Positions 1 through 7,911 of a stretch of 64,000 nucleotides of DNA are shown here, piece after piece. The DNA comes from Candidatus Binataceae bacterium (GTDB lineage Bacteria > Desulfobacterota > Binatia > Binatales > Binataceae). Within the stretch, counting starts at the first letter, position 1; each line of letters starts with the position of its first letter. The notes under the pieces are model-generated. The model did not search any database and had not been told where the DNA came from. It saw nothing but the letters and a program-made list of their open reading frames with translations. The stretch covers positions 43,492 to 107,491 of the forward strand of contig DATGLK010000104.1 in NCBI GenBank assembly GCA_035294265.1, given 5' to 3'. A program made the position numbers and the translations under genes.

Positions 1-453
1 GCCGACGAATGCTGGATTTTGGATTCGCGCCTGCCCACCGTGCATCTGCGAATGAACCGTCAAAGCAAAAATGGCCAGCGTATCGCTCAGCGCCTGGTTG
101 AGCACCCAGCCGTGGCCCGGGTGCATTACCCCAGCCTGTTCAGCGATCCCGCTCAATGCCGAATCCGCGACGCGCAGACCGACTTTCCCGGTTCCGTGAT
201 AAGCCTGCAATTGCGCGGCGGCAAAGCCGCAGCCTTTGAGTTTTTACGCCATCTAACTATCGCGAAAAACGCAGTCAGCTTGGGTGGGATTGAAACTCTG
301 GTGTGCCATCCGCGTACCACCACTCACAGCGAAATGGCGCCGGCGGAGCTGCAAGCCTTCGGGATCGGCGAGGACCTGGTACGGCTTTCCATCGGTACCG
401 AGCATTGGCGCGATCTATTGAAAGATTTCCTCCAGGCCCTCGACCACTGCTAG
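1..453 (+). CDS. Cys/Met metabolism PLP-dependent enzyme, C-terminal part (cystathionine gamma-synthase / O-acetylhomoserine sulfhydrylase family)
   Basis: The frame is open from base 1, so the gene enters from the left edge and only about the last 150 residues are present. These residues match the C-terminal domain of the PLP-dependent trans-sulfuration family: an RM(N)RQ stretch after the large domain, then SLGGIETLVCHPRTTTHS, which corresponds to the conserved substrate-binding SLGG-E-L--HP-T-TH motif, and a final VRLSIGTEHWRDL segment typical of the C-terminus. The lysine that binds PLP lies outside the window. The family includes cystathionine gamma-synthase, cystathionine lyases and O-acetylhomoserine sulfhydrylase. 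The fragment does not decide between them, so no symbol is given. The next gene starts about 60 bases downstream on the same strand. Confidence 0.85.
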   Translation, partial: ADECWILDSRLPTVHLRMNRQSKNGQRIAQRLVEHPAVARVHYPSLFSDPAQCRIRDAQTDFPGSVISLQLRGGKAAAFEFLRHLTIAKNAVSLGGIETLVCHPRTTTHSEMAPAELQAFGIGEDLVRLSIGTEHWRDLLKDFLQALDHC

Positions 454-515
454 CCGCTCTCGTGCGCCGCGCCGCCATCTGCTAAGCACAGGGGGCAGGT
501 CGCGGAGCCTTTAGC

Positions 516-1784
516 TTGAGCGCAGTCGCCAGTTCGTTCGCCTCCCCGTCCTCCGCCCAGGCCCACCGCCTGGTGTTGGCCGGAATGGCGGGAAATGTTC
601 TGGAATGGTACGACTTTTCGGTTTACGGCTGCTTCGCTCCCACTATCGCAAAAACCTTCTTTCCCGCTCACAATCCCGCCACCTCCCTGTTGGAGGCTTT
701 CGCGGTCTTTGCCGTGGGCTTCCTGATGCGCCCAGTGGGCGGATTGCTGTTGGGCTACCTGGGCGATCGTGCCGGGCGCGAGCGCGCCCTGATAGTCTCG
801 GTGCTGGCGATGGCGCTGCCTACCTGCGCGATGGGTTTGTTGCCCTCTTATCAGCGCTGGGGATTGACCGCCGCCGTATTGATGGTAGCAATGCGCCTAA
901 TCCAAGGGCTGGCGGTGGGGGGAGAGTACACCACCTCGGTGGTCTTCATGATCGAGCGCTGCGCCCAGCATCGGCGCGGCCTGATCGGCGCCTTCGGCTC
1001 GGCCGGTGCGTTCGTGGGCATCTTTCTCGGCTCGGCGGTCAGCGCTCTGCTGGCCTGGCTGATGCCTGCTGAGCTGGCACGCTATAGCTGGCGCGCCGCC
1101 TTTCTGACCGGCATCGTGGTGGGGCTAATCGGCTATTGGTTGCGACGTGATTACCGCGCCGCTCCCTCTGGCGCTCCTGCGCTGGGCGCAATCCTGCGCC
1201 GCCACTGGCCCGGGATGCTGCAAATCGCGGCCTTCAAAGCACTCGACGCAGTGGGCTTTTATCTTGCCTTCATTTACGGCGTGACCTACCTAACCCAGTT
1301 TTGCGGCCTCGCCCACGGCTCCGCCTTGGCGATCAATACGCTGGGAATGGCGCTGTTATTCATGGTGTTGCCAGCAGCGGGAGCGCTGTCGGATTGGAGC
1401 GGGCGCAAGCCTCTGCTGCTGGGCTCCGCGTTGCTGGCGCTGCTGTTGGCGCGACCGCTATTTGGGCTCTTTCGCCTGGGCGGCTTCACCGCGCCGCTGC
1501 TCGCCCAACTCGGCTTCGCCGTGATTATGGGAACTTTCGACGGTGTCTCGCCCGCCGCGATGGCCGAGGCCTTCCCGGCCAGCGTACGCTGTAGCGCAGT
1601 AGCGATAAGCCACAACCTGTGCATGGCCATACTCGGTGGTACTGCTCCGATGGCGGCCACTTTTCTGATCGCGCGCAGTGGCAGCGCACTGATTCCCGCC
1701 TGGTATCTGATGGGTGCCGCGCTACTGTCGGCCGGCTTTACCCTGAGTTTGCGCGAGAGCGCTTTCCGGCCCCTGCCGCCCTGA
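516..1784 (+). CDS. MFS transporter, metabolite:H+ symporter (MHS) type
   Basis: This 422-residue integral membrane protein has about twelve hydrophobic segments. The N-terminus carries GNVLEWYDFSVYG (residues 26-38), the signature of the metabolite:H+ symporter group that includes citrate, proline/betaine and alpha-ketoglutarate permeases. GYLGDRAGRER (about 80-90) is the standard loop 2-3 motif of the major facilitator superfamily. VGGEYTT and a second GR motif in the middle fit the same family. The start is a TTG; an internal ATG just before GNVLEWYDF would leave almost no cytoplasmic N-terminus and is less likely. The substrate cannot be read from sequence. The neighbouring PLP enzyme does not point clearly to an amino-acid substrate. 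Confidence 0.85.
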   Translation: MSAVASSFASPSSAQAHRLVLAGMAGNVLEWYDFSVYGCFAPTIAKTFFPAHNPATSLLEAFAVFAVGFLMRPVGGLLLGYLGDRAGRERALIVSVLAMALPTCAMGLLPSYQRWGLTAAVLMVAMRLIQGLAVGGEYTTSVVFMIERCAQHRRGLIGAFGSAGAFVGIFLGSAVSALLAWLMPAELARYSWRAAFLTGIVVGLIGYWLRRDYRAAPSGAPALGAILRRHWPGMLQIAAFKALDAVGFYLAFIYGVTYLTQFCGLAHGSALAINTLGMALLFMVLPAAGALSDWSGRKPLLLGSALLALLLARPLFGLFRLGGFTAPLLAQLGFAVIMGTFDGVSPAAMAEAFPASVRCSAVAISHNLCMAILGGTAPMAATFLIARSGSALIPAWYLMGAALLSAGFTLSLRESAFRPLPP

Positions 1785-1792
1785 AGCAGGGA

Positions 1793-1826
1793 TAAAAAGG
1801 CGGCGCCGGCCCACAGCCGGCGCCGC
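1793..1826 (-). terminator. Rho-independent terminator of trxA
   Basis: A perfect 11-bp inverted repeat (1800-1810 with 1816-1826, 5-base loop) lies just beyond the trxA stop codon. Read on the minus strand it is followed by CC and then five T residues, as expected for an intrinsic terminator. The plus-strand side has no T tract, so it serves trxA rather than the convergent transporter gene. Confidence 0.85.
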
Positions 1827-1851
1827 TTCAGCTAGTCCACGTCAACCCAGA

Positions 1852-2184
1852 TCAGGCGAGCGCGGCGTCAACCGCGCGGACCAAGTGCCCCTTGGGAACC
1901 GCCCCGACAATTTGATCCTTGACCTGACCACCCTTGATGATGAGCAGATTGGGAATGCCGCGCACGCCGTAACGCGAGGGCGTTTGCGGGTTGTCATCGA
2001 CGTTGATTTTGACCACTTTCAGGCGACCGGCATAATCGTTGGCCACTTCGTCCACCAGCGGCGCAATCGCTCGGCAGGGGCCGCACCACGGAGCCCAGAA
2101 GTCAATCAAGACCGGGGTCTCGGATTTAAGCACTTCGCGTTCGAAATCAGCATCGCTGATATGAGAGACCTTGTCGCTGGCCAT
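1852..2184 (-). CDS. trxA: Thioredoxin
   Basis: This 110-residue cytoplasmic protein has the length and motifs of classical thioredoxin. The active site is WCGPC (W33 to C37), preceded by the usual DFWAP. The cis-proline lies in RGIPNL (P78), and the C-terminal half carries the KINVDDNP segment. It reduces protein disulfides with electrons from thioredoxin reductase, which is not in this window. The ATG start has a GAGGAAA ribosome binding site about six bases upstream. A strong terminator follows the stop codon, so the gene is probably monocistronic. Confidence 0.97.
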   Translation of the reverse strand: MASDKVSHISDADFEREVLKSETPVLIDFWAPWCGPCRAIAPLVDEVANDYAGRLKVVKINVDDNPQTPSRYGVRGIPNLLIIKGGQVKDQIVGAVPKGHLVRAVDAALA

Positions 2185-2256
2185 TTAGCTTTTCCTCTTA
2201 GAGCTAGCCTATTGAAGCAACATAAGTACGCCTACTCGCCTAGTCAAGGCAAATCT

Positions 2257-3282
2257 TCACTGGCGGCGAACCTGCCGGCATTGGCCTGGCCAATCCTTTT
2301 CGGTAAACCCTTCGCGCTCGCTTTCCACCACCTCGCGCGCAAAGCTGCCGGCCGAACTAAGCCCCATCGGAATACGGAAAATGATGTTCATGAAGCTTAT
2401 CGACAAGGCCATCGCAAGCAGGTTGGCCTTGGTGGCAAAGGCATGGAAACCGCTGACCAAAACCGCCTGCAAGGGCCCTAAGCCCACCGGCGTTATCGGC
2501 AACCCGCCCAGCAAAAGCACAATTGGGGTATAGCTGAGGACCTTGGCGACCGGCGCGGCAATGCCGAAACCCATCATCTGAAAATAAAGCATCACCCCCT
2601 GCCCGGCGAAGATCGGTGCGCGAATTGCAGCCAACTTGCCATATTCCGCCCAACCTGCCTGTCGGAAGCTCACCAGCGAGGGACGATCGTACACCCAGCG
2701 CAACGGTCGCCACGCCGGTCGACCGCGAGAGAAAAACCACGCGACAAGCCACATCAGAGCAAGCAGCGCGGTAGGAACGAACCAATATTTCAGCACCAGC
2801 GGATAACGGTCGGCGACGCCCGCCATCAGGCCAAAGAACAGCAGGATTTGCAGGTCGATAAAGGCTTGAAAAAGCAAGGTCATTCCGGCGGCCAGCCAGG
2901 GCACCGCCTTACGCCGATGAACGAAGAGCACCAGCGCGCTACCGGCTACCGCCAGATTAACGAGCTGTAGAAAGTATTGCGCTGCATTGGGCCAGATCAT
3001 TTCGCGGAAGGTGGTCTTGGAATGAAAATAGGTAAAAAGACGAGAATAAAGCACGGTCTCGCCCACGAACCAGATCGCAAAGGAACCCACGCAAGCTGGG
3101 ATAAAAATCCACAAATGCGCCAGGCGGAAATTGGCTAAAAGCTGGTCGATTGGAACATCACGGGCCAAATAATAGATGATTCCGAAAGCCAACCCATAAA
3201 TCGCCAGATTTTGAATCCATGGGTTGCGAGTCCAGGTCCGGAGGCGGTCCGTCGACAGAGGCCGCCAAGAAAAGCGTTGCAT
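2257..3282 (-). CDS. Lysylphosphatidylglycerol synthase/flippase-like integral membrane protein (UPF0104 type)
   Basis: This is a 341-residue protein with about eight hydrophobic segments. The segment GLPITPVGLGPLQAVLV (around residues 260-275) resembles the conserved LPxTPxGLG motif of the UPF0104 family, which includes the transmembrane part of lysyl-phosphatidylglycerol synthase and related lipid flippases. No aminoacyl-transferase domain is attached, so a lipid- or glycan-translocating role is possible but unproven. The open frame extends upstream to 3567, but that extension runs through tRNA-Ser and cannot be coding. I therefore use the ATG at 3282, although its GGGAGG sits directly against the start codon. 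It lies between trxA and tRNA-Ser on the same strand. Confidence 0.7.
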   Translation of the reverse strand: MQRFSWRPLSTDRLRTWTRNPWIQNLAIYGLAFGIIYYLARDVPIDQLLANFRLAHLWIFIPACVGSFAIWFVGETVLYSRLFTYFHSKTTFREMIWPNAAQYFLQLVNLAVAGSALVLFVHRRKAVPWLAAGMTLLFQAFIDLQILLFFGLMAGVADRYPLVLKYWFVPTALLALMWLVAWFFSRGRPAWRPLRWVYDRPSLVSFRQAGWAEYGKLAAIRAPIFAGQGVMLYFQMMGFGIAAPVAKVLSYTPIVLLLGGLPITPVGLGPLQAVLVSGFHAFATKANLLAMALSISFMNIIFRIPMGLSSAGSFAREVVESEREGFTEKDWPGQCRQVRRQ

Positions 3283-3412
3283 CCTCCCATTATGCCCTAA
3301 ATTCACCGGACCGTACCTAAGCAGGGTCGCCCCTTCGAACCCCATCGCGAACCCTAAATCATTGCGGACGACCCCCAGCTGGCTCGGCGGGATAGGCTTG
3401 GACCTTAGCTGC

Positions 3413-3504
3413 TGGCGGAGAGGGGGGGATTTGAACCCCCGAGACCCTTTCGAGTCTACACGCTCTCCAGGCGTGCGCCTTAAACCGGGCTCGGCCACCT
3501 CTCC
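3413..3504 (-). tRNA. tRNA-Ser (anticodon GGA), CCA encoded
   Basis: The minus strand folds as a class II tRNA. The acceptor stem GGAGAGG pairs with CCTCTCC, there is a GGCCGAG-type D arm, and the anticodon loop reads CTGGAGA on a GC-rich stem. A long variable arm follows, then a T arm of GGGGG-TTCAAAT-CCCCC. The anticodon GGA and the large variable arm identify a serine tRNA for UCC/UCU codons. The 3' CCA is encoded in the DNA (3413-3415), with G as discriminator base. The open reading frame that crosses it on the same strand is a spurious extension of the downstream membrane-protein gene. Confidence 0.95.
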
Positions 3505-3671
3505 GCGCGGGGTTGCGCGCCACGAAAGCTGAGGAAATTTGCGCCCAAGGCAGTATGCCACGCTCACACCGGCCTCGCCACCGGCGGGATGACGCCCACC
3601 CCCCCGCGGAGCAGAGATTGGGGAAAAGGAAGCTGATGCGTTGTGAGTGAGGCTTGGCCTTCAGCGGCGAC

Positions 3672-4520
3672 TTACGAGCCTAGCGGAGCGCGCACCCGGC
3701 GACCGATCCCAGGCCTGAGCAGCACGCGGGCAGCCAGGTTCATGAATACCACCACAAAGATCAAGATCAGGGCCCCACCCCAGGCCTGTTGATGCCAGGA
3801 GCGATAGGGAGAAATCGCATAGGTGAAGACTTGCAACGATAACTCCGCCATCGGGTTGTTCGGGTTGAATTCCCAAAACTGACTGCCAAAGGCGGTGAAC
3901 AGCAGCGGCGCGGTTTCCCCGGTAACGCGTGCAATTGCCAGCACCATTCCCGTGGTGATCCCGGCACGCGCCGAAGGCAGTATGACGTGCACAATCGCCC
4001 GATGCGGTGGGATGCCCAGCGCAATGGCCGACTCGTAGAGTTCACGCGCTACGCCTTTTATCGCCGATTCGGTGGTCGTGATAATCACTGGCAACATCAG
4101 GATGGCAAAGGCAAAAGACGCCGACCAGGCCGAGAAATGGCCCATGGGGGCGACCAAAAGTGTGTAGGCAAACAGGCCTATCGCAATGCTCGGAATTCCG
4201 GCGAGCACGTCGGAGAGAAAGCGCACCGTAGCCGCCAAGGGACCATGGCCGAAATAGGTTAGGAAGACTCCCGTCAGGGCTCCGATAGGAATGGCGGCCA
4301 CGGCCGCCAATCCCACGATGATCGCGCTACCGACAATGCCATTGCCAACGCCGCCGCCGGGGATTCCAACCGGACGCGGGAGCTGGGTGGCAAAAGCCAG
4401 CGAGAGCGCCCCGATGCCTTCGCGAACCACATAACCCAGGATCACCAGCAGCACGATAGCTACCCCGGCGGCGCAAAAAGCCGTGGCGAAGATCCCGCAA
4501 GCACTGCGCAAGCGATGCAT
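3672..4520 (-). CDS. pstA: Phosphate ABC transporter permease PstA
   Basis: This 282-residue inner-membrane permease has the usual length for PstA and about six hydrophobic segments. The conserved cytoplasmic EAA-type loop that docks the ATPase is visible as ESAIALGIPPHRAIVHVIL. FLSDVLAGIPSIAIGLF is a typical PstA transmembrane stretch. With PstC it forms the membrane channel of the high-affinity phosphate importer. The ATG at 4520 lies 17 bases after the pstC stop; longer in-frame starts would run back through pstC. It is the last gene of pstS-pstC-pstA. No pstB ATPase or phoU follows, so the ATPase must be encoded elsewhere. Confidence 0.93.
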   Translation of the reverse strand: MHRLRSACGIFATAFCAAGVAIVLLVILGYVVREGIGALSLAFATQLPRPVGIPGGGVGNGIVGSAIIVGLAAVAAIPIGALTGVFLTYFGHGPLAATVRFLSDVLAGIPSIAIGLFAYTLLVAPMGHFSAWSASFAFAILMLPVIITTTESAIKGVARELYESAIALGIPPHRAIVHVILPSARAGITTGMVLAIARVTGETAPLLFTAFGSQFWEFNPNNPMAELSLQVFTYAISPYRSWHQQAWGGALILIFVVVFMNLAARVLLRPGIGRRVRAPLGS

Positions 4521-4537
4521 CCCAGCGCCTTCCCGCC

Positions 4538-5584
4538 TCAGTCTTCCGCCGGCCGGAAGACGGTCCACAGCAACAGCCGGGCCAGTCCATTGACGATCAC
4601 GCTTATGACAAACAGCAACAATCCCAACTCGATCAACGCGCTCAGATAGAGTTGACTGGTTGCTTCGGTGAACTCGTTGGCGATGACGCTGGAAAGGCTG
4701 TAGGCGGGAGCAAACCAGGAGACTGAAATAGCGGGCCGATTGCCGATCACCATGGTGGTCGCGATGGTCTCGCCCAGCGCGCGCCCCAGCGCAAGCGCGC
4801 AAGCGCCGAAAACCCCGGCGCGCGCGCCCGGCAGCACCACCATCCAGAAGCCTTGCCAGCGGCTCGCTCCCAGCGCCCAAATGGCTTCACGCTGACTTTG
4901 AGGGATCGCCGCCATCACATCGCGGGAGATGGCGGTGACTGTCGGGACGATCATGATCGCTAGAACCACGCCGGCCGTGAGCATGCCTATCCCATAGATC
5001 GCGCCGGTAAAAAACGGCAGGAAGCCCAGATACTTTTGCAGCCACGGCTCCAGGTAGTCGCGCATGACTGGGGCCAGCACAAACAGACCCCACAGGCCGT
5101 AAACCACGCTGGGAATCGCCGCCAGCAGCTCGATTAGAAAGCTGAGCGGAGTGGTAAACCAAGCCGGACCAAACTCGGCCAGAAAAGCCCCAGCCAAGAT
5201 TCCCACAACTGCGGCCAACACAATCGCAATCGAAGAGCTGACCACGGTACCGTAGATAAAGGTAAGGGCGCCGAACTGGTTGGTAACCGGGTTCCAGGCG
5301 CTGGTCCACAGGAATGATAGGCCAAAGGTTTCAATCGCCAACCGCGATTTCCACGACAACTCCACGAACAGAGCAAGCACCAGGGCAAGAAAAATCGCGG
5401 TCGCGCTGTAGACGCAGGCCGCAAATCCTCTCCCGCGATGGGCTGCCGGACGGGTCGCAGGCAACCGGCTTGGCGGGGGCTGGACCGGCGCGGTCGTAAC
5501 GATGGCGCGCGCCGTCTCGGCGCCTTTCGAGACGCGCGCACACCCGAGATCGCTGCCTGACCGAAGTTCCTCGGACTTAGCCAT
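4538..5584 (-). CDS. pstC: Phosphate ABC transporter permease PstC
   Basis: This 348-residue permease of the Pst phosphate importer has an N-terminal cytoplasmic extension of about 50 residues followed by six or so membrane segments. Family hallmarks are the IPSVVYGLWGLFVLAP stretch and the EAA-type loop (REAIWALGASRWQGFWMVVLPG) that contacts PstB. GRALGETIATTMVIGN near the C-terminus is also characteristic. The ATG at 5584 starts 7 bases after the pstS stop. An upstream in-frame start would overlap pstS and is not needed. It works with PstA in the inner membrane and receives phosphate from PstS. Confidence 0.93.
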   Translation of the reverse strand: MAKSEELRSGSDLGCARVSKGAETARAIVTTAPVQPPPSRLPATRPAAHRGRGFAACVYSATAIFLALVLALFVELSWKSRLAIETFGLSFLWTSAWNPVTNQFGALTFIYGTVVSSSIAIVLAAVVGILAGAFLAEFGPAWFTTPLSFLIELLAAIPSVVYGLWGLFVLAPVMRDYLEPWLQKYLGFLPFFTGAIYGIGMLTAGVVLAIMIVPTVTAISRDVMAAIPQSQREAIWALGASRWQGFWMVVLPGARAGVFGACALALGRALGETIATTMVIGNRPAISVSWFAPAYSLSSVIANEFTEATSQLYLSALIELGLLLFVISVIVNGLARLLLWTVFRPAED

Positions 5585-5591
5585 CAAAATT

Positions 5592-6635
5592 TTATTGGAC
5601 AGCACCCTCGCTTTTCGTATCGCCGAGGATCTTGAGCGCCTGTCGCTGCACGTTGTCGGGCAGCGGCACATAGTCGACCGCCGCCGCATCCGCCTGCCCC
5701 TTGGTCACCAGCCAAGTCATGACCGCCTTCACCAAAGCGGCGCGCTTAGGATCGCTTGATGTCTCATATAGCATCACCCAAGAATAACCCGCGATGGGAT
5801 AAGCATTAGCGCCCGGAGCATCAACAATCGAAAAATCGGTGGAGCTTACGTTGGGCTTGGTCGCTGCCGCCGCCCTGGTCGTGGCCAGCGAGGGATACAG
5901 GTACCTGCCTGCCCGATTGCGAACTTGAGCATAGGGCATATCATTCTGCAGGACGTAGGCAAGCTCGACGTAACCGATCGCGCCCGGCGTCTGGCGGACT
6001 TGGCCGGCCACGCCTTCGTTGCCCTTGCCGCCAATTCCAACCGGCCATTGCACGCTTTTACCAATCCCGACTTTCTCCTTCCATTCGGGCGATACCGCGC
6101 TGAGGAAATCGGTGAAAATATAAGTCGTCCCCGAGCCATCCGAGCGATGGACCACCACGATCGGCAGGGCCGGCAGCTTCAAATCAGGGTTGAGCTTTTG
6201 GAGTTCGGCATCATTCCATTGGGTGATTTTACCCAGATAGATTGCGGCAATCGACTCCCGGGTCAGGCGCAGGCCCTTGCCGATTCCTGGCAGATTATAG
6301 CCGATAGCCTCGCTTCCCAAGGTCACCGGAATCTGCAGGACCGGCTGTCCTGCCTGTTTCAGCTCGTTTTCATCAGCAGGAACATCGCTCGCACCAAAAT
6401 CAACAGTTTTAGCGATAAATTGCTGAATTCCGCCACCGCTGCCGATCGATTGATAATTTACCGTCACGTCGTTGTTCTGTTGGCTGTAGTCATAGAAGGC
6501 CCGCGAAAAGAAGGGATAATCAAACGTCGATCCAGCTCCGGTCAGTTGGGTGGCTGCGCCGACCTGCGACGCGATAGGGATTATTACGGATAGGACCGCG
6601 AGCAGGGCAACGCGGGCATAGGAGCGGACGCACAT
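5592..6635 (-). CDS. pstS: Phosphate ABC transporter substrate-binding protein PstS
   Basis: This 347-residue periplasmic protein has a clear Sec signal peptide (residues 1-27, cleavage near VGA-AT). Phosphate-binding loops are present: GAGSTF (33-38), SIGSGGG (63-69), DFGASD (79-84) and RSDGSGT (164-170). It captures inorganic phosphate and delivers it to PstC/PstA. It heads the pst operon. A tandem TGTTA motif with 11-bp spacing lies about 80-100 bases upstream and may be a PhoB-type box, though it faces the opposite way to the gene. Confidence 0.95.
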   Translation of the reverse strand: MCVRSYARVALLAVLSVIIPIASQVGAATQLTGAGSTFDYPFFSRAFYDYSQQNNDVTVNYQSIGSGGGIQQFIAKTVDFGASDVPADENELKQAGQPVLQIPVTLGSEAIGYNLPGIGKGLRLTRESIAAIYLGKITQWNDAELQKLNPDLKLPALPIVVVHRSDGSGTTYIFTDFLSAVSPEWKEKVGIGKSVQWPVGIGGKGNEGVAGQVRQTPGAIGYVELAYVLQNDMPYAQVRNRAGRYLYPSLATTRAAAATKPNVSSTDFSIVDAPGANAYPIAGYSWVMLYETSSDPKRAALVKAVMTWLVTKGQADAAAVDYVPLPDNVQRQALKILGDTKSEGAVQ

Positions 6636-6714
6636 GTGTAAGTACCTCCCCGAGCCGACACGAAATCGATCGCGTCGAACTGTAGCAGCGGCACTTTACT
6701 CGTAGGAGTCTCGT

Positions 6715-6732
6715 TTGTTACGAAACTGTTAA
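6715..6732. promoter_or_regulatory. Candidate Pho box upstream of pstS (reversed orientation)
   Basis: Two TTGTTAC/CTGTTAA heptamers are separated by GAAA, giving an 11-bp period as in PhoB boxes (CTGTCAT repeats). Each copy matches the consensus imperfectly. The repeats read on the plus strand while pstS is on the minus strand, so assignment rests on position upstream of pstS rather than on canonical orientation. Confidence 0.3.
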
Positions 6733-6864
6733 ACTTGCGCGGCTTATCGAGCAGCCATGCTCAACACCGGTACGTCTGGTTACCAAGGGCTGCCGGCATG
6801 ACCTAGCAGTGCCCCCGAGGGGCGACAATAAATCAATTGGCGCGACCGCCCCGACAGCGAGCTC

Positions 6865-7908
6865 TCAGCCTACCGCGGCGGTGGGTGGTTGAGCGCGCTC
6901 CTGCGCGATCAGCCGCTCGATCAAGGCGCGCGCCTGAAGGGTAGCCCCGTCGCCATGAATTTCGACTAAAGGGGGATCGGGCAACTCGCTGAGGCGTGCC
7001 TGCTGGGCTTCGACGATCGCCTGGTCCTCCTTGAAGGTGGCGGCAACGTCATTGAACAACTCATCCCAGGGTTGGCGGTCGGGCGAAAGCAGCGCCATCG
7101 ACCAAAAATAGAAGCAGCTGGTCTCGGTCTCCGGGGTCATGCCGTGGAAGAGGCGGAAAGCGAATTTCACCTGCGGACTAGCGGGCTGATAGGCGCCCAC
7201 GCCGGCGTCAACCGCCCCCGTCCATTGCAAAACCGTGCTGGGAGCGACGAAACGAAATTCCTGGCAGCGGTCGACAAGACCGGTAAAGCCGCCAGCCTTG
7301 ACGTAAGTTGGAGGCGGGGGCGAATTGAGCATCCAGCGCACGAAGCGCACCCCATCGGGGGTCTTTTCCACCCGCATCCGGGCCTCCACATGCGCCGACG
7401 GCGTGCCGCCAATGGTACGCCCATGAACGTAGCCTAGATGGGTCAGGTCCATCAGATTGTCCACCATCATCAGGTAACTGGAGCGGATCGGATACATGTC
7501 ATGGCGCTCCGACCAAGCGGGATCGTGAGACCAGGGATAGTCCATCGGCTGAATACGCTGGGCTAAAGTGGGGTCGCCAGTCCATAGCCAGACGAATCCA
7601 TCCTTTTCCACCACCGGATAGCTACGCACCCGCGCATTGGGCGGAATGCGATGGCCGCCGGGCACCAGCACGCATCGCCCCTGGACGTCGTAGATCAATC
7701 CGTGATAGCCGCACTCGATCCCTTGGGCGCACAGCGCGCCGTAGCTCAGCGGCGCGCCACGATGGCAGCAGCGATCCTCCAGGGCGGCCACCGTGCCCTC
7801 GGGAGAACGGAACAAAACCACCGGCTGGTTGAGAATCCGCCGCGCCAGCGGTTTGTCGGTCAATTCATCGGCATAAGCGGCTACATACCATGCATTGTTT
7901 ACAAACAT
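6865..7908 (-). CDS. Rieske non-haem iron oxygenase, vanillate O-demethylase (VanA)-like
   Basis: This 347-residue oxygenase alpha subunit has the length of vanillate monooxygenase and toluenesulfonate methyl-monooxygenase relatives. The N-terminal Rieske [2Fe-2S] site is C47-x-H49 and C66-x2-H69. The mononuclear iron site is visible as N151, D154, H157 and H162 in NLMDLTHLGYVH. Family members demethylate methoxy-aromatics or hydroxylate small aromatics using electrons from a dedicated reductase. No VanB-like reductase is next to it. It starts 3 bases after the stop of the upstream Rieske gene, so the two are co-transcribed. The substrate is not predictable from sequence. Confidence 0.85.
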   Translation of the reverse strand: MFVNNAWYVAAYADELTDKPLARRILNQPVVLFRSPEGTVAALEDRCCHRGAPLSYGALCAQGIECGYHGLIYDVQGRCVLVPGGHRIPPNARVRSYPVVEKDGFVWLWTGDPTLAQRIQPMDYPWSHDPAWSERHDMYPIRSSYLMMVDNLMDLTHLGYVHGRTIGGTPSAHVEARMRVEKTPDGVRFVRWMLNSPPPPTYVKAGGFTGLVDRCQEFRFVAPSTVLQWTGAVDAGVGAYQPASPQVKFAFRLFHGMTPETETSCFYFWSMALLSPDRQPWDELFNDVAATFKEDQAIVEAQQARLSELPDPPLVEIHGDGATLQARALIERLIAQERAQPPTAAVG

Positions 7909-7911
7909 CGC

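Noticed and set aside
3283-3567. N-terminal extension of the flippase-like gene
   Set aside because: It runs through tRNA-Ser on the same strand, so it is not coding.
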